NCBI GenBank assembly: GCA_963678675.1
Contig: OY783198.1
Location: 19,578,684 to 19,642,683 of the forward strand
Direction of reading: 5' to 3'
DNA: 64,000 nt
Source: Xiphydria camelus
Lineage: Eukaryota > Arthropoda > Insecta > Hymenoptera > Xiphydriidae
Each line of letters begins with the position of its first letter. Within the stretch, counting starts at the first letter, position 1. Positions 55,584-64,000 of the stretch are shown here, in pieces. The notes below the pieces were generated by a model. It was not told the origin of the DNA. It saw only the letters and a program-made list of their open reading frames with translations, and did no database searches. The translations under genes were made by a program, and so were the position numbers.

Positions 55584-56450
55584 ACGATCCATCTAGACCA
55601 TTCCCTCATATTCCGTCCGACTGTCGATCAGTAAGTGTTTGGGAGCCGTGCGATCGTTGGTAGATCTCCGCGGGGTCGTAAATCCCGCAGACACTCGCTC
55701 GTGACACGACTACTGGCCAAACATACCGCTAGGCGGATTTTGAGGATTCCACGGTGAATCGAGTTCGACGCGTGGTGAAAAGGAGCAAGACCGAGCGGTT
55801 AATGGAATGATTCGACACTGCACTCACTATAGAACTAATGATATATTTGAAATAACGAAATACAGGTGATGCCGATTAACCGTGGTTGCAATTGACTGTT
55901 TCGAATGCACTTAAATATAACTGATGTACACTTAAGAGAATCGCGGAGTAAGTTGAAGGACTTACGACCTGAATGCGCTGGATAGACTGGCAGACTGAGG
56001 CTCTGATCCCGGTGCAGACTGAGGCACGCTTACACATTGCACATTGACGGAGATACATTCAGTAGCGGTTTATATACAGAGAAACTAATAGCTAAGTGGG
56101 GATAGCGTGGGTAACGCGGTGCACGCTAATTGGTTGGGTGGGAGTGGCTATCGACGCGTCTCGCTTGGCCAGGAAAGTGAGTAACTCCCCTGGTAAGGAG
56201 GGGACAACTTCGTAGTATTCCGAAAGGGCTGAGGAGGTTTTCGAAGAAATGCAATTGCGTTCCGTACGTGGAATTTCGCGTGACGTATTACATATCGTTC
56301 GAGGAAACAAGCTAATGGCTAAAGGATAATCCCTTTTGGAAGACATCGAGGTTCGAGGGTCCGGATATGCGCGGGAATTAAGTTATACCTGGATGCGTGT
56401 ACTCAGGTCAACGGATATCATTAAAACGGACTACTAGTACAAGAATAGAT
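55584..56450 (-). mobile_element. possible solo LTR
   Basis: On the minus strand a TATATAAAC box near 56078 is followed by CTCAGTCTGCACC and, further on, an AT-rich CGTTATTTCAAATATATCAT stretch like a retroelement polyadenylation region. No terminal TG/CA pair, target duplication or coding sequence was found, so ends and class are uncertain. Confidence 0.3.
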
Positions 56451-57046
56451 ACGGTTCGCGGAATATACCCTTCGTTTTACCATCGAAATTAACCCAAGTG
56501 TCGCGTTCCTACTAATTGCTAAGAACTGATATCATTGCGTATAAAATTCCGACCAACGTTTGTCGGAACAGTAAGGATCGGTAAGAATCGCACAATATCA
56601 TCCATTTTTAATATACTGGCCACCAAGGATGCTCCTCAGGAAATTTGCTTTCTTCTTATAGGCCTTGTATGCCACTGCGGAATCGACTCGATTATTTTCA
56701 GATAATTTCAACTTCCTTCCCAAAGTCCAAGTTCCTATTCCTATGCGTGTCTAATGTATTATAATTCCTCCCACGATTCCCACCTCCGGTACCCACGTAA
56801 GATCTTCTCCCCATCCCTATAAAATTAAGTTCCCTACCCCATATTATTAGTATCCGGTCCTCCTATTTCCTAAGTCTTCGCCATTCCTGTAAAAGACTTC
56901 ATCCCCATATATTCCCTAATTAGTCCTGAGTTTTCGTTCCAATATCCTAAGTATCAAAACTCCTAATTCAGGAGTATTGAAATACTTGGAATAAATAGGA
57001 ATGGAAACTTAGAACTAAGTGGGGAACATGTGGAAATGAAATTTTA
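56451..57046. other. pyrimidine-biased unassigned DNA
   Basis: It contains the near-palindrome TTCCGACCAACGTTTGTCGG near 56550. TTCC/CCTAT-rich sequence runs at 56700-56960. A small hairpin at about 56945-57000 pairs AAGTATCAAAACTCC with GGAGTATTGAAATACTT. No ORF. Confidence 0.4.
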
Positions 57047-57067
57047 CTAACCTAACCTAACCTAACC
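57047..57067. repeat. interstitial (CCTAA)n telomere-like run
   Basis: Three full CCTAA units flanked by CTAA and CC, the complement of the TTAGG insect telomere repeat. It abuts the foldback at 57074-57233, whose centre also holds TAACCTAAACTAACC-type variants. Confidence 0.85.
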
Positions 57068-57073
57068 CAATTT

Positions 57074-57233
57074 CCCTCGGTGCATCAGCCCAATTTACAC
57101 TTTGATCTGACGTATCGGGAGTTTAGGTTAACTTAACCTAAACTAACCTACATTAACCTAAACTCCCGGTGCATCAGGTGAAAGTGTAAATTGGGCTGAT
57201 GCACCGAGGGTAAATTGGGCTGATGCACCAAGG
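57074..57233. repeat. foldback plus 24-bp direct repeat
   Basis: 57-bp arms at 57074-57130 and 57154-57210 (CCCTCGGTGCATCAGCCCAA outermost, GGGAGTTTAGGTTA innermost) with five mismatches enclose a loop of CCTAA-like units. The last 24 bp of the right arm (57186-57209) are repeated directly at 57210-57233 with one change. Confidence 0.85.
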
Positions 57234-58177
57234 GTAAATCAGGTTGGCGCTATTTCAGCTGAATCCTCTCTCCGAGAGTCCCGCCGCGTGTGCACCCTCT
57301 CTACCCTCCCGACGTACCTACGGAGTAATTCCACGACGTCGCGGCAACACGAAAGCCTGTATGGGGGCAAAACCCGTGACGCCGTATTACTGGTAATTGA
57401 GTGGCAAGCTCGCAAACTTCATTTTCGAGGCAAGACCCACGCGTGTGTGTTTCCCCGTATAGATATACACGCGCGGCGAAGACTCGCCGTTCTCAATTTG
57501 CGCTGCGCGGAGGAAGATTAATGCCCGATCGAGGTGCAGCTTTCCGAGAGAGGTGAGAATGCCGAAGAGGGGGTTGTCTTCCGAGAGACTGCGGCGTGCC
57601 GCGGACAGAGCGCATCGTGGAGTACGAGAGCGAGAGGGGGGAGGGGTCGGCGTACGAGTCCGAACGGACAAAGGGGAGTTACCGATATCTCAACCGTAAT
57701 TTATCACCCGGCTAGACCAGCTAGAAGGCCCCGGACTGTTGGGTCTTATTCCTCCGCGCATCCCCCCCCTCCCAACCCCCCGGTGTCGAGAGAGGTAGCG
57801 CGAGGTGAGCTATGAGGTAAGGCCCGAGCCAGCCCTCATTACCACGCCCCCACACTTCCTAGTCATTATCTGGTGGTTCCAATTTTCAGAGATCGAACCG
57901 AATGCCATCGCGGGCATTCCATTCCGGGACGCGCCGAAGCTGGATGCGCGGGGTTAACCGCGCGTCAGGGTCAACGGGGGTCGCGGTGTATGTATACACC
58001 GCGTCGGGGGCGAAGAGTTATCGGTGGTGAAATTGAAACGAACGAAGCACGAGTGGAGGGGAGGATAATTGGATCGAAAGCGACGGGGATCGGCTTTCCG
58101 AATCGATCGAGCGTTGTCATTATCGAAATAAAATCATCAAAAGTATCGCGATACCACCCAGATATTTTTCTACCACT
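57234..58177. other. unique CpG-rich DNA
   Basis: Chance ORFs at 57288-57815 on both strands and 57873-58184. No domain or repeat recognised. Confidence 0.45.
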
Positions 58178-58520
58178 GCACTGAGAAAAATAATTAGGTT
58201 AAAATGACGAAACGCGTCTGCCCGCGCGCGCGAGTCGAAATTTTAATACTATTATAGTTTGAGCCTACACTTGGCGAAAGCGGACAAATCGGCTACTTGT
58301 AGGTCTAAACTAATGTTTGAGTCTTCATATTTAACACTACATAGTTTAGACCTACAAGTGGCCGATTTGTCCACTTTCACCAAGTTGAGGCTAAAACTAG
58401 TATTCCGACCAAAAAGTCATCAGTCAAACCAAACAGACGGATGACCCACATTTCACCAAACGGTTTGGTCATCGTCTCCGGGATTTTGGTTAAATTGACC
58501 GAGATATTTTTCTCAGTGTG
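58178..58520. mobile_element. family A element split by a foldback
   Basis: Left TGCACTGAGAAAAATAATTA, right GATATTTTTCTCAGTGTGCA. The right part has AACCAAACAGACGGATGACC and GTCTCCGGGATTTTGG. Interrupted by 58255-58399. Confidence 0.83.
58255..58399. mobile_element. nested foldback in family A
   Basis: Arms TAGTTTGAGCCTACACTTGG, CGGACAAATCGGC and TACTTGTAGGTCTAAACTA pair with the inverse set ending CCAAGTTGAGGCTAAAACTA. The loop is about 30 bp around TCTTCATATTTAACAC. Confidence 0.87.
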
Positions 58521-59238
58521 CAATGATAAGCCGCGAAGAAAACCGAGCGAATGGAAACGACGATCGGAATCTTCGTGAAAATTATCGTCGAAAAAACGTA
58601 AGCACACGCGAGAAGCCAAGGGTAGCGCGGCGATGCACGAACCGAAATCCGAATTAGGCGGACATTCCCCGGGGCCGGTTGTAAATAATTACAAAGGTCC
58701 ACCAAAAACAAACATATCGTTTCGCGCAGTGTGATAGATGGTGTTGCTTATTTAGCCCGGTGATGGGGGAGGAGCAAGGGGGTCCATAGGTTTTGAGGTC
58801 CGCACGAGGTACACGGGGTATACGAGGTTCAAGGGCGTGTTGGACGTGGACGTTGGAGGCAAGGCGAGGCAATTAGGAGGCACAGCGGGGTGCCAAAATC
58901 TCTGCTCTCTTCCTCTTCTTCTTCTTCTTCTTCGTCTTCTTCCTCTTGCTCGTTCAACTCCTCCTTTTCCTCCTCCACCTCCGGCTCGTCTTCTTACGTC
59001 CGCGTTAGCAGTGCCAGACGTTTCGTGCGGAGAGCTTCGAGTCCCACCCCGCGCGCGTATAACGAATTTGTTACGCCCCTCCCCGGCATCCACACCCCCG
59101 TATTAATGCCCGATATCGATGCCTCCGCTTGGATTCTCGAGAAAGCTACGAGATTGGGGGATGATCGGTGGTCGGATAGTGGCCACTCGCCGGTGCAGCG
59201 GGGGTGCCGAGGTTGAGAAGTGACCGGGGGATGGTCAG

Positions 59239-59275
<37 letters not shown>

Positions 59276-59398
59276 AGGACAGGTGAGCAGCGGTTGTTCG
59301 TATGATTAATGGGGCACCCTGTGTTTTACAAGCTCTCGGTGGTAAGCGGCTTTGCGCTGCGGTCAGTACCAAACAGTCGTATTTGGATTGATTTATAA
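58521..59398. other. unique DNA, CpG-rich, TTC-rich patch
   Basis: A TTC/CTT-rich run at 58905-58960 gives poly-Ser or poly-Leu chance ORFs. No gene recognised. It includes the long G run listed separately. Confidence 0.45.
59241..59274 (+). repeat. G34 homopolymer
   Basis: Thirty-four consecutive G. A run this long is prone to slippage and to assembly error, so the length is unreliable. Confidence 0.9.
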
Positions 59399-59552
59399 TA
59401 CAGTAAAAAAGTGGTGTTAATTTTTAACATTATTCCACCGGTGTGGACCTACATGTATGTACCACATCTGGTGTCATTCAGTCTTATGTTATTGTTATCT
59501 AACACCAAAAATGATTTATATAGATCAACACCTAAAAATTAGCAATTACAGA
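59399..59552. mobile_element. family M element, copy 2
   Basis: TACAGTAAAAAAGTGGTGTT, CCACCGGTGTGGACCTACAT, CACATCTGGTGTCATTCAGT and AACACCAAAAATGATTTATA. It is in reverse orientation to 33939-34092. Confidence 0.75.
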
Positions 59553-59818
59553 AAGAAGAAATTAATTACAGACAAAATTTACAGTGTTTGGAAATTGTAG
59601 ATCTTGAATTTTTTGTCGTGTTAAATTATAATTGGTCAAGAGTTGGGAGAATTTTTGCAAGTGAACAGGCCGAGGGAGAGTGAAGAACATTTGAAATATT
59701 TTATAGGTATCGAATTGCAATAAGTACACTATGGAGAAGAATGGATGATAATCGATTGATTAGTAGGTATAAATGGATTTGTGGTATGGTGTGCATAAGT
59801 TTCGTTCAATAAAAAAAA

Positions 59819-59820
<2 letters not shown>

Positions 59821-59854
<34 letters not shown>
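59821..59854. repeat. (TA)17 microsatellite
   Basis: An uninterrupted TA run preceded by an A8 tract. Likely polymorphic. Confidence 0.95.
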
Positions 59855-59856
<2 letters not shown>

Positions 59857-60037
59857 GATAGTATTGATTTTTTACATTTTGAAAAAGCTCGCTCTGGCGA
59901 ATATACGTGGAAACTACTCGAGAGGTCGATAAAAAAATAGTCGGTAGTCAGAGATGGCGTAATCTTATGTCGGTAAGGAAGATTCCTTCTATAGTAAAAC
60001 TTGAATGTACCTAGCGATGAGTACCTAATGTAGGTAT

Positions 60038-60113
60038 CGCATCAAGCGGCGAAACTCTGATCCTTCGGCAGTATTTGCCGACGGTAAAATTCAGGGTTTC
60101 GCCGCTTGATGCG
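60038..60113. repeat. nested stem-loop
   Basis: Perfect 18-bp outer stem CGCATCAAGCGGCGAAAC with its complement at 60096-60113. An inner stem, CCTTCGGCA with TGCCGACGG, lies in the 40-nt loop. Either a compact foldback remnant or an RNA hairpin. Confidence 0.65.
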
Positions 60114-60875
60114 TTTCTCGTGGGCGGGACATGTGGATAGTTGAATGATATCTGCAATTAATAGGCGGTACATTGTCAATATCAACTATCGATATTTATG
60201 AAAACAAAACCGAAACATCCCCTAAAAAAGCTCGAGTTTATCAAATGAATGCGGCATAGAATTATTCTGAAATTGCAGGATTCTAAACAATTGCACAGTT
60301 ATTTTTTTTATAATTATAAATAGAGAATGTACGGCATTCTCAACTGTTTCAAATCTTTCATTCATACGAATGTAACAGGAATTGTTATTGTCAGAAATAA
60401 TCTTTGTAGATTTTTAACGGTACAGGACTCCTCCTCCCCTTACGACCTGTTTCACGTGAATGTACCACTGACCCCTTTCCAACCCCAATTACCCCGTGTA
60501 GCGAAAGCGAATATCGATATACAGAGTATCCTTCTTGTTTTGTTTCTATAGCAACCACCGACAAAATCTACTGATAAAACCACTCCAGCTCTTCGCCCTC
60601 ACATCTGGGTTATGTTTGCGATCAAGACGCGACGCGTTCGAAAATCCTCTCGTTTTGGAATACGCCCTTACCGAAAATCGCAGCCGCGCCAAAAAGGCAA
60701 CGCGATCGAATGTCGCTGGAAAGTTTGGCCGGAGCGTGACGTACCGTGCGATTTCGCTCATCTCAAATTTATGAAAGAAATATCTCTCGTAACCCCGTCG
60801 CGGTTATTCCGAGTGTTTTCGTGCCCAGTGACAAAGTGAATCGTGCGCGCTCGCAGGTGACGGAAAATCGGGAAT

Positions 60876-61036
60876 ATGGCCACGAAGACGACCCAGCAGT
60901 GCCAGATGTGTAACAGGGGGATGAAGCCGTACAACATCCCTTCGGGAGGACCGGAGGAAAAGAGGGACACCTATACGTTCGTCAAGAGTCCTCGCGCAAT
61001 TTTACACATCCAGAAGAAGTATCGCAATCCGCCCAT
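60876..61036 (+). CDS. probable first coding exon, product unknown
   Basis: The frame opens with ATG in a good context (A at -3, G at +4). It reads MATKTTQQCQMCNRGMKPYN, then a Pro/Gly turn and TYTFVKSPRAILHIQKKYRN. Codon third positions are strongly C/G, unlike the chance ORFs nearby. Read straight through, it stops at codon 55, but the stop straddles a strong splice donor (CCAT then GTAAGG at 61037), so it is better read as an exon in phase 2 whose continuation lies beyond 64000 or further into the intron. A CxxC pair (CQMC) could bind metal, but no second pair is seen. I do not recognise the family. Upstream 5'UTR is not resolved. Confidence 0.6.
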
Positions 61037-61195
61037 GTAAGGAAGATTATCTCCTAATTAGTGTTTATTTCTTTATGGTACTCAACGATCAGATCGACTG
61101 ATTAAAGCTCATTCGATCTTGGTACGTCGCGAGAAGATGAAATGATAACGTCACTCTTCGTTAACGAGGAGCAAACTTCCAAGAAAATTCTATTA
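61037..61195 (+). other. presumed intron start
   Basis: It begins GTAAGG. AT-rich, no ORF. If the exon call is right, this is the start of an intron of at least 3 kb reaching the window end. Confidence 0.4.
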
Positions 61196-61472
61196 TCAAA
61201 ACTATTAGAAGTTGTTAAAAGCTTCCAACGCATTTGTGAATTAAATTTACAAAACTAATTGTGAAATTCAAAAACAATTGGGAATTTACAGTACCTATTA
61301 TGATTTTACGATATCTTATTGTGATTTTACAATATTTATCGTGATTTTTTTATACATTCCTTATGGAATTTGTGTTTGCGCATTAAATTGTTAGTAATTT
61401 TACCATACTTTTGTGTTTGTTAAAAGCTTCCAACATCATTTATGAATTCAAAATAGAATTTATTTACAGTGA
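61196..61472. mobile_element. family L element, copy 2
   Basis: Collinear with 35378-35653: AAAAACAATTGGGAA, ATTTTACGATATCTTATTG, TTATACATTCCTTATGGAAT and TTTTACCATACTTTTG. It lies about 160 bp into the presumed intron. Confidence 0.8.
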
Positions 61473-62381
61473 AGTTTCTTCCTCGTTTATGTACTTCTCA
61501 AAATCGTCTAGTGATTGCTTCGAGTAGTGTTATAACAAGAAATGGAATAATTTATCATTCCGTTATAATTACAGTTTTCATTCGTCTTCACGTAACGCGT
61601 TATCAGCGAAAGTTTCAACGAAAGTTTCATCGATATTAGGACTATTCATCGTTAGAAATACAATTCAAAATATGACCCGCCGCAAAATGCAATCGTCAAT
61701 CTGCGTTAAGCGTTTCACCGCCGATAAAGGGCAATCGAATGCTCTCGAATTCAATCGCTTGCCGGGAAAACCGTGACGCTGCTCACGCGCACGTGTTCCT
61801 GTACCCGCATTAAATTCTATTTCCTCCCCCGCGTCCAACCCCGAGCGGCGTATCGCACCCGCGTCAACGATCGTCACGGAAATTCACGAAATTCGAAAAC
61901 TCCATTGCCGAGTCGTCGAACCCGATTCGCGACGATAATAACGGCCCGAGGAATTCGCGCACGTGTCCGCAAATATATGTATCGGGGGTGGTAATCTACG
62001 GGCATCGATAATACTTGGCAACCGAGCTCCACATAGTGCTATAGGTTGCTCTAGTTTAGCGATAGAAGCGAGTGACCCTGCTGGCGATTTTATCCGGATC
62101 GCTTTTCTACTCTCTTTTTCTCTTTGTTTTTCTGCGACATGAGATAGTGGAAGCAAACGCACAATGATCACGATAGTCAATTGGACAAAGTGGGATGCGC
62201 GATGTATGATATACCGGTTAGTCGTGAAGCGAGATTATTCGACGTTTGTGTGACTAGCGATCGGATGAATGCGAGGTTGAATCTCGATAAAAAAATTAAT
62301 ACAGAAAGGGAGCCTGATCGATTCTGAAGACTTTTTAACGTTTCGCTTTCACTCATTAGGGCTTTCACACAGTCGGAAGGA
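61473..62381. other. intronic or intergenic, nothing recognised
   Basis: Mixed composition with short chance ORFs (61665-62180). No repeat family word or exon signal that I can support. Confidence 0.4.
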
Positions 62382-62740
62382 TAAAAATAAAAATAAGCAT
62401 AAAGGTAAGAATAAGCATTCTTCCGTAGAGCCATCTAATGGTTCGGTTATCTAGTGATTCAATCATCTAGTGGCTCAAGCTTCCTTACCACCAGTCCCAA
62501 TATGATCACAATTTGAAAATGTCTAAAAGAAATTTAAACACATGAAAATGAATCAGGAATTTGTAATGCTCGTAAGTTGGAATGCAGATAAGCTGCTGTA
62601 TTGGTAATGATCTAATGATTTAGCGAAGACATGATCGGAAAAATAATGGGAAATGGAAAAATAGGAAATATTAGTTGAACCATTAGATGGCCCAATGCTT
62701 ATTCTTATTCTCATGCTTATTCCTATTCTTATTCTTCTAA
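62382..62740. repeat. long foldback with TTATTC-rich arms
   Basis: The left arm AAATAAGCATAAAGGTAAGA, ATAAGCATTCTTCC and GAGCCATCTAATGGTTC pairs with GAACCATTAGATGG, AATGCTTATTCTTATT and CATGCTTATTCCTATTCTTA. The loop is about 240 bp. It contains a CATCTAGTGGCT/TTATCTAGTGATT pair near 62450-62475. Confidence 0.65.
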
Positions 62741-64000
62741 TTGTGTTGAAGACACATCTTAGACATTCTTATTCTTCTCATCATCGCGTGAGAGCTTTCT
62801 TTTCTTTTCAGAAGCCCAGAATAAATCGAGCTTCGATCAGATTCTTAGGTACCTACTTATTTTTAATTTCGTAATATTAACCTATGTAATCTAGTTTCAC
62901 CTGAATAATTTACAAGCAGAACTAAGTTATAAACTGTAGTAGACGTACTATAGTTCTCAAGTTCTTATTTATTTCTACGACAAATGAAGACCCAATCGAT
63001 TTAGTACCTAGTATTTACTCGATATACGAAAAACAGAAAGTGTTTAATTTTTACGACAGTGAGAATAAGGCTATGTACATATCCAGGATATATATATCTA
63101 GAAAGATGTCTTTTAAACCGAGAGTTGAAATATCTGAAAAGAAATTGAACCTGACCCGATTGTTGACTTATTATTCACGACGAAGACACCACGCGAGAAC
63201 TTTGCGTGTTGAAAGTTCAAGCGAGCCCTAATCATTACCCCAGAGCAATTAAACGAAGTATATATAGCAATAGTTAACTCCGCGTTGACGATTTAAATAC
63301 TGATAGCAGATTTACGACCAGGCTGTAACGTTTTACGCGACGGCTTATTTGCGAAATTAGAATACTTAAAACTTTGCTCCAAGTATCTGACGTCTGTGTT
63401 ACCGCGAAAATATCTAGACGTAAAATTAAATTCATACATTGAAAAATACATTGAATTTTAATTTTCCGTATAATAATCGATAAGGAAAGTCGTCGGACAA
63501 AAATACACCGTCACCGCGTGTCTATCGGTCTATGTACTCTACTCCTCTTTGAACTTCGTACGTTGAACCCTGGCCCGATGTATGTACATTCTAATTATAA
63601 TTACTCAACGTCTGACGGAATCGATCGTTTAAAATAACCCTAGCTGCGCCAGTTATAAACCGTCCAGCGATTGCCTATTTATCATATCGTCGACAAACAT
63701 CGATCGATCCTCCGAACGATCGGTGTTATATTCACTGAAGAGAATGGAGTCTAATAAAACACATAAATTGACGCTGCTATATCCCACCCTCCCCTATTTG
63801 CAATTTCGAGCAACGGATACCGATAACGAGACGGAATAATTAATAATCGTACGACAGACGTTTCGCGAGTGAAGACGGATCGGTCGAACGGCGGCTTCAC
63901 CTTGAAGTGTCGCTAACGGTTGACCCCTCGGGAGGGAAATCCCTCGCTATTCGTCGTAACGCCGCGACGTATAGCCACCCTTAGCTAGATATCGCTGGAA
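62741..64000. other. intronic or intergenic, nothing recognised
   Basis: AT-rich to 63500, mixed after. One 63-codon ORF at 63040-63231 has no recognisable domain. No splice-bounded exon identified. Confidence 0.4.

Larger units (their letters stand above)
59553..60875. other. AT-rich then mixed DNA upstream of the 60.9 kb exon
   Basis: It includes the TA17 run at 59821-59854 and the hairpin at 60038-60113. The last 300 bases are mixed composition without repeats and may hold the promoter and 5'UTR of the exon at 60876. ORFs at 60327-60839 show no domain. Confidence 0.4.

Noticed and set aside
1..64000. CRISPR arrays, operons or phage-like modules
   Set aside because: The window is eukaryotic. 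Repeats are dispersed foldbacks, not regularly spaced, and no prokaryotic gene organisation is present.

Overview
The window is 64 kb of animal genomic DNA, almost certainly from an insect and most likely a hymenopteran (ant, bee or wasp). The evidence is an intronless POU class III gene of the ventral veins lacking (vvl/drifter) type, a short run of the arthropod telomere motif TTAGG, and very many small transposons that duplicate a TA target. Hymenoptera is inference: no diagnostic marker settles it.

Layout. One complete gene can be named: vvl, minus strand, 10083-11438. It sits in CpG-rich single-copy DNA from about 4.4 to 13.6 kb, with a likely poly(A) site near 9.1 kb. About 50 kb upstream of it there is no recognisable gene until a probable first coding exon on the plus strand at 60876-61036, of unidentified product, ending in a good splice donor. 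The gap looks like the gene-poor regulatory surroundings of a developmental transcription factor that have filled with small transposons. CpG-rich unique blocks alternate with AT-rich transposon blocks.

Mobile elements. I count about 45 short non-autonomous elements, mostly foldbacks. Family labels are mine. A: TIR TACACTGAGAAAAATAA, interior rich in TTGGTTAGAATAACTAAA. B: end AGCAATTATTTCTCTCAGTG. C, D and E: other CACTGAGAAAA-ended foldbacks. F: same ends, GGGTGGG interior. G: TACACGGAAAAAATAAATCG. H: CACAGAGAAAAAGAATTAG. I: CCCAGGCGGAAAAA. J: CACGGAGAAAAAATTGTGG. K, L, M, N and P: further families with two copies here. O: a large foldback ending in CCCGGCGAGTCG. Families A, C, D, E and F share nearly the same ends and a TA target but have unrelated interiors, as expected if one Tc1/mariner-type transposase moves them all. 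Many are nested inside each other or abut end to end. Two coding fossils explain other stretches: the 3' end of a non-LTR retrotransposon ORF2 near 20.1-20.4 kb and the C-terminus of a DDE transposase at 52.9-53.2 kb. Region 53-57 kb is the densest repeat cluster: a foldback array, tandem promoter-like repeats, a possible solo LTR and a telomere-like insert.

Limits. I worked by eye with no alignments or searches. Element ends are good to a few bases where terminal repeats are clear and looser elsewhere. I recognised no tRNA, rRNA, snRNA or CRISPR array. Most ORFs over 60 codons here are chance open frames in CpG-rich DNA or antisense shadows of vvl.
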